The position numbers and the translations under genes are program-made. DNA of 64,000 bases from Clusia tigrina (lineage: Eukaryota > Arthropoda > Insecta > Diptera > Clusiidae), in contig OV050033.1 in the NCBI GenBank assembly GCA_920105625.2, positions 19,736,001 to 19,800,000 of the forward strand. Direction: 5' to 3'. The notes beneath the pieces were generated by a model. That model saw only the letters and a list, made by a program, of their open reading frames with translations. It was not told the DNA's origin and ran no database searches. Positions 37,968-49,253 of the stretch are shown here, one piece after another. Numbering within the stretch: the first letter of the stretch is position 1; each line of letters starts with the position of its first letter.

Positions 37968-37991
37968 GTGTGTGTGTGTGTGTGTGTGTGT
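37968..37991. repeat. (GT)n microsatellite
   Basis: Twelve uninterrupted GT units. Further GT-rich tracts lie at about 37515-37540, 37755-37785 and 38054-38072. It gives rise to spurious Cys/Val-rich ORFs. Confidence 0.95.
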
Positions 37992-40900
37992 CGGTTTATT
38001 GTGGTTACATTTACTTATGTTTGTAATGCATTTATGCATGGATTTTCGCCATGTTTGTGTGTGTGTGTGCGTTTGTGTACCAGCATACTCTGTGTTGCAT
38101 TTTCAGTTGGGCACAATTTACAAGATTTTCCCCCACAAAGCTCCACAACGACAACAACCTCAATGTACCGACATACAGAGGAGGATTTTTCCATTTTTGT
38201 GGTTCTTGCTTCCTTGGCCTAAGAGTAGGTGTAGTCGTGCCTTGGAATTTTAGACTTCGCTTAACATATGCAAATTTCCATGCAGCACAATCCCAGCAAA
38301 CTGATTGCATAGAATATTTTTAGTTTTAATATTAGGAGGTGCGGAAATAATCGATCTTAAGTAAAGTTCTGCCACTCGGTCTCCTGTACCGAAGCTCCTG
38401 AGAAGAAAACTTTTAAGATTCTTTTTAATCCACTCCGAATTGAAGTCTTTTGAAATTGACATCAATCGTTTTTAGGCAAACATATTTTTTGTTTTTTAAT
38501 ACACTCCACTGTTCCCACTCTTAATGGGCTCATTCGTATGTGATTTTTCATGTTTTCGTGTCATTTTGAACTGCAAACGTGTGCCCCAGCCAAAGAAGGC
38601 TACAGCTCGAAAGAGGGTCATATGCTTTAAGCCAAATTCCACGCAAACATGCTGACATAGACCCTAAACGTGGAGATGGGAGTCTGTAGTAACATTCTGA
38701 TTGTACATGTGAATGTAAGTGGATATAGGTGTGGGTGTGGGTGTGGGTGGATGTGCAGCTATGCCGAGATTAAAATTGAAAATGTTTGCACTACAATTTG
38801 TGTTCATTGTGGACGTTGTCTTTCACCTATGAATTTATGCACTTTCGAAAAGTATGATTCACTAAATTTACATGAGTATCAAGGCTAGGCAGATGTGTAT
38901 TTGTGTGTGCTTGTGTGCGTTGGTAGCAGAGAATGTGAAGCAAATTAAATGTAAAGCGGTACCTGCAGAATAGTGCTGTAGGTGCTGATTAGTGAATCCT
39001 TTGACAGCAGCATTTCAGGATAATAAATATTTAAGTTAATTAAAATACATTTATATTTAAGCAATTGGCATTTTTATAAGTTTATTGTAAAAAAATTATT
39101 CTTTTTTTTTATTAGTTAAGTTCAGTTTTTAAGTAGAGAGCATATGCAGCCAGTAGGCCACACTTTATACTACATAGCAAGGAGGTTAAAGAGAAAAAGT
39201 TGAAGGCAGAAGATATTAATTGTGCACATACAGCCAAGTGATGCTGCTATCTAGTAAGCTTATATGATGTATGTATATATGAAGGATGCATTGAGAACCA
39301 GAGGGACTAAAGCCTATGGAATATGTAAAAAGTGCAGTGGTAAAATGGGAATTGTGGCATACCTTGGTCTCTACCAATATAAAAACAGAGTATATCCATC
39401 TGTGTTTGTCTCATTCCACTTATTTAGATTTCAACCGCCTCGTATGCCCTTTAACTCTTCTCTGTGTGATGAGAAGAAGTGAGTGAGGCAGGCATGTCGT
39501 AGCAAGGGAAATCTTTTGAAGTTGTTTGATGATATATACATATCACTGAAAACGTACGTTATATATTTCTCTTAATGTGAAATGAATATTTAATTTCAAA
39601 AGTGTGCAGGTCACTGCTTACGAATTTTAACTGGGATGGATGGATTGTACTGTTCGGCGCTGGGAGGTAACATCTTTTACCATATCCGTGATTTGAACAC
39701 ACCAGCAAAGATATCAACTGATTATATTATATTTATATTATGCCACAAGTTGATATTAAATAAGAACGAGAGGTACTTTAAAAAGTTTTCCTCTCTTGAA
39801 TAGAATCAAAATTATACTATCGCATCCGCCACACAAAAATTCGACTTAAAATTAAGGAGCAAACTTCACCCTTCTTACAAAATATATTCTTTGTATAATA
39901 TCAATTGAGTCCCATATATATCAGCGACATCTGGTCATGTGCTCACATTCTTTACTATTCCCTTGCTTTCGTTTGGAAGCAGGAACATATTTTCTTCTCT
40001 CCTTAACTTCCTTGCTGCATACATATTTATAGAATTAAAACTAAATTGTATTTTTAACAAGAAAGTAGCAATCACTGAGTTTAGTTTAAGCAAAGAGGTA
40101 CTATCATTTGACACACACAACAAAAACTACTCTTGTCCCCCTCTTTAAAAGTTAATGCATTACCTCCTCATACAACGAAATTACGTTCAACTTATCAGCA
40201 ACATTAGAAAATCATGTGCATTTTCATATAAAAAAGTAGGCTCCCAACCTAAACAACACTGCAATTGGCTTGAAAATTGAATAGAACAACTTTAACTAAA
40301 AAAAAAATTTTTACATATACATAAATATATTTTTAAAATTTAATTTGACAACACCCTAAAAAAAATCAAATAAATTTTTATTCACACTTTACACACGCGC
40401 ATTTTTCATGACTACATTTCAACAACATATAGAAAAAAAATTATCCGCAAAATTGCTCCCACCTTATTTCCTCTTGACTCTCCAACCTCTGCCCTATTCC
40501 TTTGGAAAATCGAATCCTTATTCTCACACATATTTAATTTTTTTGATTGTGTTCCGTTGGCAGCAGCGTACGAAGAAAAAAAATTATGGTGTTATTTGGC
40601 GGGACTATCACTCGAAACTGCTGCCACCCCCCTTTTAATTTATTTTATGCCTTTTTGTACACACTTCATTACCACTCATTTATTTAGTGTTATCCCGGCC
40701 CGTTCCCCATTCGTCCATTTGACATTTAAATGGCAATTAGCTTTTTGATGCCATTTAATGTGCATTTTTTTATACGTTTTTTGTTTTGATTTTTCTTCTC
40801 TTCATTTGAAATGTTCCCCTTTTCCTCTCTGTCTCTTCTCTCTATTCTATATTCTCTATTTTTCAATGTGTAAACTCGGTGTTTTTCTTTATTGGCGTTT

Positions 40901-41835
40901 TTCTTTGTTTCTGTTGTGCACAGCAACATACTTTTACGGTATGTGCCACTTTACGACTTATTTTTTGCGCACCTGACATTATAATTAAATATTAAACCTA
41001 TGAAAAAAATAAAAAGAAAATAAATGCGTCATAAATCATTTTTGTATTTTGTTATGTCGCATGCAGAAATTTCTTTTAAATATTTAAAGGAATTCTTAAA
41101 TTAATTTAAACTTTTCTTACGAGGACTTTTCTGTTTTTTCGTCTATTCTCTTTCAAGGAAAGTGAAAAAATGAATAATTTTGTTGATTTAAGCATTCTTT
41201 AAATTAATTTTGTTTTGTTTGTTTTTGTTCTGTTATTTAATTTGTATTAAAATTTAACATTTTAAGGCAATTTGTAGAAATATTGTATGCGGTTTAGCTA
41301 ACTAAAGAAAATTCAAATAGTTCTAAATTTTTTCTAAATATAAATGAAATTTGTGTTAATATTGAAGCGAACTAAAACTCAAGTCGAACTTCTGAGTCTA
41401 TGACAGTGTTTTAGTAATAAGAATAACTCATACTTAAACCAAGTTAGTGTCCTTACTATACAGTACAGTGGCACTAGGAGCTCACTCCCTCCACAAGGTT
41501 CCCGTTTAAACTGCCATTCTCTTCATGTTAATTAAGCTATTATACAGACTATTATATAGACCTATTATACAGACTCTTATACAGTCTAACTACAGACTAC
41601 TGCAGAAGCTGTAGTGAAATGGAGGAAATAGAAAGGTTCAAACCTTCAAACGAAAAAAGGCCCGGCTTTGGACTAACTTAACACTGGGTCAATAAAAACA
41701 TTTAGTATTGTTCCACAGCTGAACAGTACCCAGACTTTCTCTGGGCCAATGGTGGCGTGATCAGATTGCGTGGTTATGGTAGGTCCACGTTGCTACAATT
41801 ATTGCTTTACTTTTATTAAATGTTTGTCTATCAGG

Positions 41836-42060
41836 GATAGATAGAAGTGGGTTAGGCCGGAGATCCGCCGTAGAAGGAGGTCTCCAAGCACTCAGGCATT
41901 GATGCCCATTGTACTGCAAGCCTGGAAAGATATTTAGGGGAATGGGGAGATAGAGGATTTTGGAAAGGAAGTTACACATATTCAAACTTCTTTGACTCTT
42001 TTATGAATCTCTGAAGTATGTCCAGGAATAAGGAATGTACATTATCCATTCCCAAAACGT
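41836..42060. mobile_element. Dispersed repeat, copy 1 (unclassified)
   Basis: This shares with 43874-44094 the segments AAGCACTCAgGCATTGATGC, CCATTGTACTG, GGGAGATAGAGGATT, AACTTCTTTGAC and AATCTCTGAA, and the end ATTCCCAAAAC. The copies differ by substitutions and indels, as expected of an old interspersed element. No ORF or terminal repeat allows classification. Confidence 0.65.
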
Positions 42061-43631
42061 TGGGGGATAATAAAAAAGAAAAGGCATCTGAAGATTAGAG
42101 AGTCCGTGAAAAAACTGATTAGATTCCACTTGGAATCCAGTACGTAGCGCAGTCCTGTGCCTAAATTACCCAATTTTTGAACTGCCGGAACACTCCAAAC
42201 CTCTCACGTCATATGATATCTTGGGTAAATATTGACCATGCAACTTACCACTTACCACCGAGAATGAGATGCTCTTTTCATGTAGTTTAATAATTATTAA
42301 AAATAATAAAAAATTATAATAGATTATAATCTGTTCAGCTATTATATAGGTACAAGGGCTTCTATGATGGACAAATATGATTCGTTTTAAATAGAGGTGC
42401 GCTAATCTCACCCAACCTGGTACAAATTGAAGTTAAGCTCATTCATTATAATCCCAGCAATCGGTGCAATTACTTTGTGTTTAAAAGTCTACCCAAGACT
42501 TGTTCTTAGTTTCACTCGCCTCCTTTCTAGCAGATTAAATTGCTATGACTCGTTATTCAGCACTAATCCTTCAGGTCATTTTAAACCCACCTTTCGCTGT
42601 GATGCGTCTTTCACCAGGAAGGCAATACACTCATACATTTTTTGCCGTTCTCCTTAAGTCACTTTAATTTATGCTCACCGTCTTTTCCTGTCTGTGCTCA
42701 AAGACACCCAAAATTCATTTAAATACTGATTAAGCACAGTGGGCCGCCAGCATGTGTGCCGGTATGAAAATGGCATGAATTGCGGCCATAGTAATTAATA
42801 TTACTTTATTCGTACCTTACTTGTTGGTCTTGCAGCTGAATTTTGTAAATTCGCTCACTAAATTAACCGAATGAATTAACCAGCGAGTAATTTGTTCATT
42901 TTGTGGATTGGGGTCACTCTTAATTCCGCTACGTATATCAGTGCACAGAATCCCCTGTGTCAAATTGAGCCATTCGACCTTATTTTGCAAACGTAGGCTA
43001 TTAAATTAGTTTATGTACGTTTGCCGCACATAGAAATATTTAAAAATGTTGAAAAACAAGGCAGTATTTTGGCAATTAAGACCAAATGGGGAGGAATGTT
43101 GTGACTAGCGAGGGTAGTGGCGGTATTTATTGTGATACACGATGTCCTTTGAGAATTTAGACTGTCTTCTACAATACTTGGTTCACATCAGCAATTATTT
43201 TCGTTGACATTGTCATGCTTTGGAGCCCTAGTTGAAAGGTGGTGTACACGAGTATACTCGTACATGGCTATTTTTCAGTTGAATTTAAAACCTTTGCTAC
43301 AATTGATGATGATAATTAGTTACAGTTTGTACAGAAATACTTGTTCACTACCAGTTACACTCTTTTAAGTTATTTGTGAATTTTTTATGCAAGTGAAAAG
43401 TTTGTCACAATCCTTGAGAGGAGATTCCCGACACTTGTGTCCACTTTTTCATTTGAAATGCGAATATCAGCCTTTGCATAGGAATTACTTTATCAGTTCC
43501 TTTCACAACAGTCTCAGAATTAGTTTCATATTTTACTACCCCGGCAGTACCCCGGGCTCATTTATTTGTGTTACGCTGCAGATTAGGAATATGAACTATA
43601 AATGCCTCAATAAAATACTCGGAGACTGCCA

Positions 43632-43885
43632 GTTTGTAAGTTACCAGATCCCTACAGAAGCAGTGATGCTAACTCTGATGTAACTATGAGCGTAGGAAAC
43701 TCTGTGGGCCTTCCAATAAATGTTGACTACACCATAGAATAGAATAGAATAGAAGTATGTTTGTAAGTTACCAGATGCCTACAGAAGCAGTGATGCTAAC
43801 TCTGATGTAACTATGAGCGTAGGAAACTCTGTGGGCCTTCCAATAAATGTTGACTACACCATAGAATAGAATAGAATAGAAGTAT
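43632..43885. repeat. 127-bp tandem duplication, nearly identical
   Basis: Units 43632-43758 and 43759-43885 appear to differ by one base (CAGATCCCTA versus CAGATGCCTA). Each ends in a short AGAAT run. The near identity points to a recent event, or to an assembly artefact. It abuts dispersed repeat copy 2. Confidence 0.9.
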
Positions 43886-44094
43886 GTTAGGCAGAACAAC
43901 CGCTGTAGAAGCAGATATCTAAGCACTCAAGCATTGATGCCCATTGTACTATAACCCTGGAACTATTTGGTGGATGAGGGAGATGGGAGATAGAGGATTG
44001 TGATAGGGAACTTCTTTGACACTTTTAAGAATCTCTGAAATCTATCCAGGGATAAGGAATGTATTTTGACAATTCCCAAAACATCATTCTGGCA
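43874..44094. mobile_element. Dispersed repeat, copy 2 (unclassified)
   Basis: Second copy of the element at 41836-42060, in the same orientation, about 2 kb downstream. It begins GTTAGGC and ends ATTCCCAAAACATC. It directly follows the 127-bp tandem duplication, which may have been templated by it. Confidence 0.65.
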
Positions 44095-44969
44095 AAGACG
44101 GCTACACCAGCATTAAACTTAAAGATGTACTAGATTGATATGGTAGAGGAGAGAATTCACTTGCACTGTGAACTCAGTGGACAACAAACAAGTATTGCGG
44201 CAGATCTGCGATATCCTCCCATTTGTACAAGATCAATATTATATCTTTTTATTTTTATTTTATTTTTCTTCTTCTCTTAACTATCTTTAAACTGCATACT
44301 CAATGCTCATAATGTTGCCCCAATTTCCCGGCAGCTTCATCAATAAGCAGCAAATCAAGTGTTAGCATACCGGAGCCCAAAGGACAATGAATGAGAGACT
44401 ACCAATTGTACAGAGTCATACAAAGTTTTATTAATAAAACAAGAACTATTTTAAATATAAACACTCCTCTATAAATATATAAAATACCGTTCCTTTGTGA
44501 ATATTTAATTTTTGTGACTGTCGCTGAATATTTCTACAATTTGCATTTTATTGCATAGTTTTGAATTAATTTCCTTTGATAGTAATTTAATGAAAATACT
44601 TTCAAATATATTTTATTTTATCGTACAACTAATTTTAAAAATTAATCACTATTCAGTATGCAGTATTTTTTGAGTGAAAAATGACAAGAATTTTTGATTT
44701 TTGCCAAAATTTTATCATTACATAAATTTTAATTTTCAACAATTGGGCGCAAAATTCTTGTAGTAAACCGAGTAGGAAAAATATGAAAAAATGAAAAAGG
44801 GAAACTTTGTCATTTTTCATCTCAAATTTCTTCTGCATTTTACAACTGAGCAAAATGAAAAATTTTTCTCATTTTACCACAACAAATTTATTAATATGTC
44901 GTTTTCCACATTTTCCACCCCGCCCGGTTCGCTCTACGTTTTATACGATGCGTGTTTCCACGTGCGCAG

Positions 44970-45159
44970 TTCGGGCATCGAAGGCAATCCGACGGTATTT
45001 TATCGCCTAATGCCTGGGTCGACGGCGCAAACGAACAAATTCCACACATTCTATCTGCAACAAAGACCGGACAACGGGGACACTTGGGCGGACATAAAAG
45101 TCAATCATCCGCTGGACTACGAGAGCATAAAGGAGTACAACCTAACCATACGCGTGGAG
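44970..45159 (+). CDS. CadN: CadN exon F: atypical EC repeat segment, constitutive
   Basis: A 190-nt exon between GTGCGCAG and GAG|GTAAGT. The first base completes the Ser codon left open by either alternative exon; it then reads SGIEGNPTVFYRLMPGSTAQ, FYLQQRPDNGDTWADIKV, LDYESIKEYNLTIRVE and ends in phase 0. It forms the middle of the repeat begun in the alternative exon, with LDYES as the LDRE equivalent. The segment is unusually polar and lacks the DxDxG pattern of typical repeats. The phase (one leading base) is compatible with 29209-29399 or 32536-32726 but not with exon E, so skipping both alternatives shifts the frame. Confidence 0.94.
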
Positions 45160-45994
45160 GTAAGTGCCAACTTTCCCATATTCTCCTTATATAGTACGTA
45201 TGTAAATTTAAAATTTAAGCAAATGCCGCAAAAATAAAGAGTAAAATGTGGCACGGAGCAAAACTGCAAACTGCATCAGATTTGCATATTTAAGAATATT
45301 TATTCTTGAAAAATAAATTTCTGCTGCACATTTTGCTGTATTAAGTTTTGCTCGAAAGTTTTGCCAAATGTCCTCGTATTTGACTTTCTTGTGTCGCTTT
45401 AATATGCGTTGTGTAATTATTTTATTGGAAAAGTTTTAATTGTTTCAAGTTGAGCTGACAACACTTCTACGCAGAATGTTTTCCGTTTTCCGCATGCAAA
45501 TGTCTCGGCTGGCTCGGGTCGGTAGTGGCATATGTGGAACAACGGCTGCTCTTCCGTTGCCGTATAAACGGATTGAGGCATTTTATTGCATTTCACTGAG
45601 CTTGCAGTGTGTGATCTGAAAATCCAGTAATCAAATCGTCGACGTTTGTCACAGAAACGTCCTTTTTACGTTGGCAGTGAGGCGATGATAAAAATTTAAT
45701 TCAAACATTAATTTCATTTGCAACTACAAACCGAACAATTCCGTTTTTTGACAATAAAGTTTTTAGAGTTCTTCTTCCCTCGATAGGAATTCCAAAGAAT
45801 GTAGCAATTAATTTAGTATCATATAATTTAAAAAAATACACGTAATGCTTGACTTAACTTATGGAATCGAGACTGCCACATATTCGGAAGATTACGTATA
45901 GTTGTAGCGGCTGCATTCACGTGGTGTCCTTATTAAAAGTTCTTGAGCTAAATCACTAAAGGACATTTTCATAATGAATTACAAAGTCTGAAGT

Positions 45995-46480
45995 TTCTGA
46001 TTTATTGAGTGATCGGCGTCCATATCGCGGATAGCTGTTTCATATCCAAATATTTATGTAAAATTGAAATTACTGATCCGTGTTATAAGCCAGCAACCTC
46101 TTTAAGTTCCCGCAGCTTCACTCTCCGATCGTCCAATATCATACCGTGGATTTTATCGACCATTTCTGCAGTGGTGACCGAACCGAAATTGAGTAACTCA
46201 ATAGGTGGATGGTTCCAATCGATGGTGAAAAGTTCCCATAATACTTTGCAAGCCTTTGTTTGGTTTGCTTGATGGTTTTTTCGCGCACAAAATAATGTTT
46301 AATAAGCACACGAAATTCACTTTTTCCATTTTACGAAAATGCTCTTAGGCGCCTGCTTCAAATGGCTGTCACAGCAAAACCATTTGACAGATCAGTCAGA
46401 AAATTAGGATGAGTTCTTTTGAAAGAAGCTTCTTGACAAGCAAAATGTTGGGTTTGAGGTTATTGACCCACCCTCGTAGC
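45995..46480 (-). mobile_element. mariner-type transposase, broken N-terminal fragment
   Basis: On the minus strand, a start at 46329-46327 gives MEK. After a frameshift, another frame reads EFRVLIKHYFVREKTIK, a Tc1/mariner (DD34D) transposase N-terminus. Downstream comes MVDKIHGMILDDRRVKLREL, then a stop, then HGSVISILHKYLDMKQLSAI and another stop. This order matches the paired helix-turn-helix DNA-binding region of mariner transposases. The catalytic Asp region is absent. To the right, GAGGTTATTGACCCACCCTC (46455-46474) may be the outer terminal repeat. At least one frameshift and two stops make it a pseudogene. The internal boundaries are approximate. Confidence 0.75.
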
Positions 46481-48262
46481 TAACCGGTTCCGGTAGTTTT
46501 AATTTAAACTGCTTAATTATTATAAAGTAGCAAATAAAACAAATAAAACACAAAAAATTGCATTGAAATTCCAATTCCTGGGATTTTTCGGGAGATTCAT
46601 CAACAAAAATTTGTCTAGCTATAATTAATATGCATATTTTACTGCTTTGTGTGGAATATCTCAAATATCAATGCTACTAAATATGAACAATAAAAGCGAA
46701 AAAACCGTTTAAATTATATTAAAACCGCAAAGCCGTAAATTCATTAAAACCCTTATCAAACAGCTTCTATCTATGTATGTGACGCTGTGGTGGTGTGCGT
46801 TTGAGTGGGCGTGTTTTGTTTTATTGCGACACGCAGAGCGAAACATTCGCACTTGAGTTAATAAATATTAAATAATAACACAACGCCACTGATAAACGAA
46901 ATAATAATAAAATAAAACAATATCGATAAAAAAAAATGAGTGGTGCATTGCCTCACTTCAAACGCACACAACAACACCGCACAGGATAATTAGTTAATTA
47001 CCATGGCGCTACTTAGTGTGTGGTCGCAGCGGAACCAGACACTGGGGTCAGTTTCACCAAATTGTTTATGCGCTCATAGCGGCGTTGTACGTGCCCAGAT
47101 AAAGGCGAAATCGTGAACAGCGGCGCTATGACAGTTTCTGTGTTGTAGCATACTTGCAGGCGTGTGCCACATTTGCACCAATTGGCCATTTTCATTATGT
47201 GTACTTGTCAAAATCATAACATTTGCCGTTTTTCTGTTTTATTTTGCCATTTTTTCTCCTTATTTCCTGGGTTTTTGTTTTTGTCCTGCTTTTATTTTTG
47301 TTGTTGTCATAAATATTGAATGGTTATTTTATTTATTACGCATTTTTTCGTGTCGTTTTTGTTGCACGCTTTGTTATCGTATTAGCGTTGGTTTTGTACA
47401 CATACTCGTATATGCGAATGTATTTGGCTCATTTTATCAAACCTAAATTTATTTGCTTTAATGACATTTAACATAGACACAATGTCTGCATTGTTATTTA
47501 TGTGCATATAAACTGTTTACCCATTTCTTAAATATGTTTGGGCATGCCAGGCACGTTGTCAGGGATTCAAGAGAAAAATAAATAATAATAAATAAATAAA
47601 TTGAAACTAAAACAGACAAAAAAATGATGCTAATTGTCTAATTGTACACAAAGTTCCCCCAAAAATCATATTTCAAAATGCAGCTAATATATAAACGACT
47701 ACGCCATTTAGCGTCTATTTGGATGGGTGTATATGTAAGCCTGCAGCACAAAAAGTACACCTAAAAAGTGTCCTCGAAAACCAGCACCGAAACCACACCA
47801 ATGAGCGCCAAATTCCCCACACAAACATTTCCTACGCAACAAATCAGACAACAAAAAAATGTTTTTTGGAGAAAAATGGCATAAAATTAAACAGAATTTG
47901 TCAGTGCGCCACAAAAAAAAAAGGATTCTCATAGTAAACCGTACTGCATGCGTTTCGGTGCAGTGCAACGTCTGCAGAAATACCAACAAAAAGCAGCGTT
48001 CAAACCAATTTTTAGAGAATTTCATCAAAACTCACACGAAATGGCACACATCCGGGCAGTCCACACCCCATTCCCCCTGCTCAATCCATGGAGCTCTGCT
48101 ACTGCATGGCAGTGTGTGCTGCTGTAGTTGGTTTGACATATTTCTGCAATTAAGTCACAGTAAACAATTGAAATTTGCGTTGTGGCCACACGTTCGCATA
48201 TATAGAAAATAAACAACAAAAAAATTTAATTAAAATAAAAATAAACAAATTTAGAAACAGTT

Positions 48263-48278
48263 TATATATATATACGAG

Positions 48279-48304
<26 letters not shown>
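48263..48304. repeat. (TA)n microsatellite
   Basis: Two TA runs are split by a CGAG interruption and followed by a run of more than ten T. It is ordinary intronic low-complexity sequence. Confidence 0.95.
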
Positions 48305-48309
<5 letters not shown>

Positions 48310-49070
48310 TTTTTTTTTTTGTATTTAAATTTTTATTTGCTTCTGTTTCTGTGTTAGGAAATATTCATACAACAAAATTTCAAAAACAACCAAAAATTAA
48401 CTGAGCTGGAAAACGGTTTTGTGTGCTTTTCGGAATATTTTTTATTCGTTTTTTCTTTTTTTTTTTTAAGAACATTGTCAAATTTTGTTATACGATTTTT
48501 TATTTTTGCAATTGCTGTTTACTTTGGTTTCGCTCTTTTGCTGCTGGCATGACAATGGCTCATATATTGTTCGGTGGTTGTGGGTATTATGAGTCTACAT
48601 ACAACATTTGAATTGGGTTTCCTGATTTTTATTTGTTGGGGGTAATATCATAAATGTCCATAAATATGTGATTCGGCTCTTGGATGCGTGACTGCCATAA
48701 GTGTACAATTAGCTCATGGTATTCAGAGTCCCAATTCCATTATTTGCATTTCAATCCTGGTACTAACTGCGGTTGCTATGTACCTTTTTTCTGAGGGAAT
48801 AACACAGCCAATCAACTGAAACAGCCGCAATAAAGTCAAATACACCCGCCCACTTGGCATAAAAAGCAAATCTGTCTTTCAACAGGGAGCAATTAAAATG
48901 TAAATCGCACTGAATTAAAAAAAAAACATAAAAAAAAACTGCAGTAAAATGCAAATAAAATACTTAAATATATATACAAATTTTCCTGAGCATATTTTTT
49001 AAATCTCTCTCATTTTATTTTATTTTCTTTTATTTACGCCAAATTCCCCACTTCACTCGCTTGCAAACAG

Positions 49071-49253
49071 AACAATGGCGCCCAACAATTGGCTTCGGAA
49101 GCGACCGTTTACATAATGCTCGAGGATGTTAATGACGAAATACCGTTATTCACCGAACGCGAACAGGAAACAGTGCTGGAAGGCGAACCCATCGGCACGA
49201 AAGTGACACAAGTGAATGCAATCGACAAAGATGGCACATTCCCAAATAACCAG
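49071..49253 (+). CDS. CadN: CadN exon G: calcium linker and next EC repeat start
   Basis: A 183-nt exon (61 codons, phase 0 at both ends) between TTGCAAACAG and CAG|GTATGT. It reads NNGAQQLASEATVYIMLEDV, then the linker NDEIPLF, TEREQETVLEGEPIGTKV and AIDKDGTFPNNQ. It thus closes the exon F repeat with DVNDEIP, a canonical DxND linker restored after the atypical one in the alternative exons. It then opens the next repeat with the EGEPIGT and DKDG calcium-contact elements. Too short to stand out as an ORF, it is recognised by phase, borders and family pattern. Confidence 0.94.

Larger units (their letters stand above)
32727..44969 (+). other. CadN: CadN intron between second alternative exon and exon F
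   Basis: A 12,243-bp intron, the largest complete one in the window. It holds GT/CA microsatellites (about 37510-38080), a short TTATACAGAC-type repeat (about 41540-41605), a dispersed repeat present twice (41836-42060 and 43874-44094) and a 127-bp near-perfect tandem duplication (43632-43885). I find no third copy of the alternative exon and no other gene. The acceptor is CGTGCGCAG, with a T-rich tract some 15-40 bases upstream. Confidence 0.9.
45160..49070 (+). other. CadN: CadN intron between exons F and G
   Basis: A 3,911-bp intron. It contains a mariner transposase fragment on the minus strand (45995-46480) and a (TA)n tract (48263-48304) followed by a T run. The acceptor is TTGCAAACAG. 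No other gene is visible. Confidence 0.9.

Noticed and set aside
37910..38323. Several Cys/Val-rich ORFs on both strands
   Set aside because: They are products of GT microsatellites and have no homology or gene signals.
32727..44969. A third alternative copy of the 191-nt exon
   Set aside because: I looked for the VVDR...PP.WD...VYGPI pattern in the flanking introns and saw only the two copies.
44791..44969. Coding start at an ATG upstream of exon F
   Set aside because: The acceptor GTGCGCAG at 44969 and the one-base phase match to the alternative exons place this segment in the intron.
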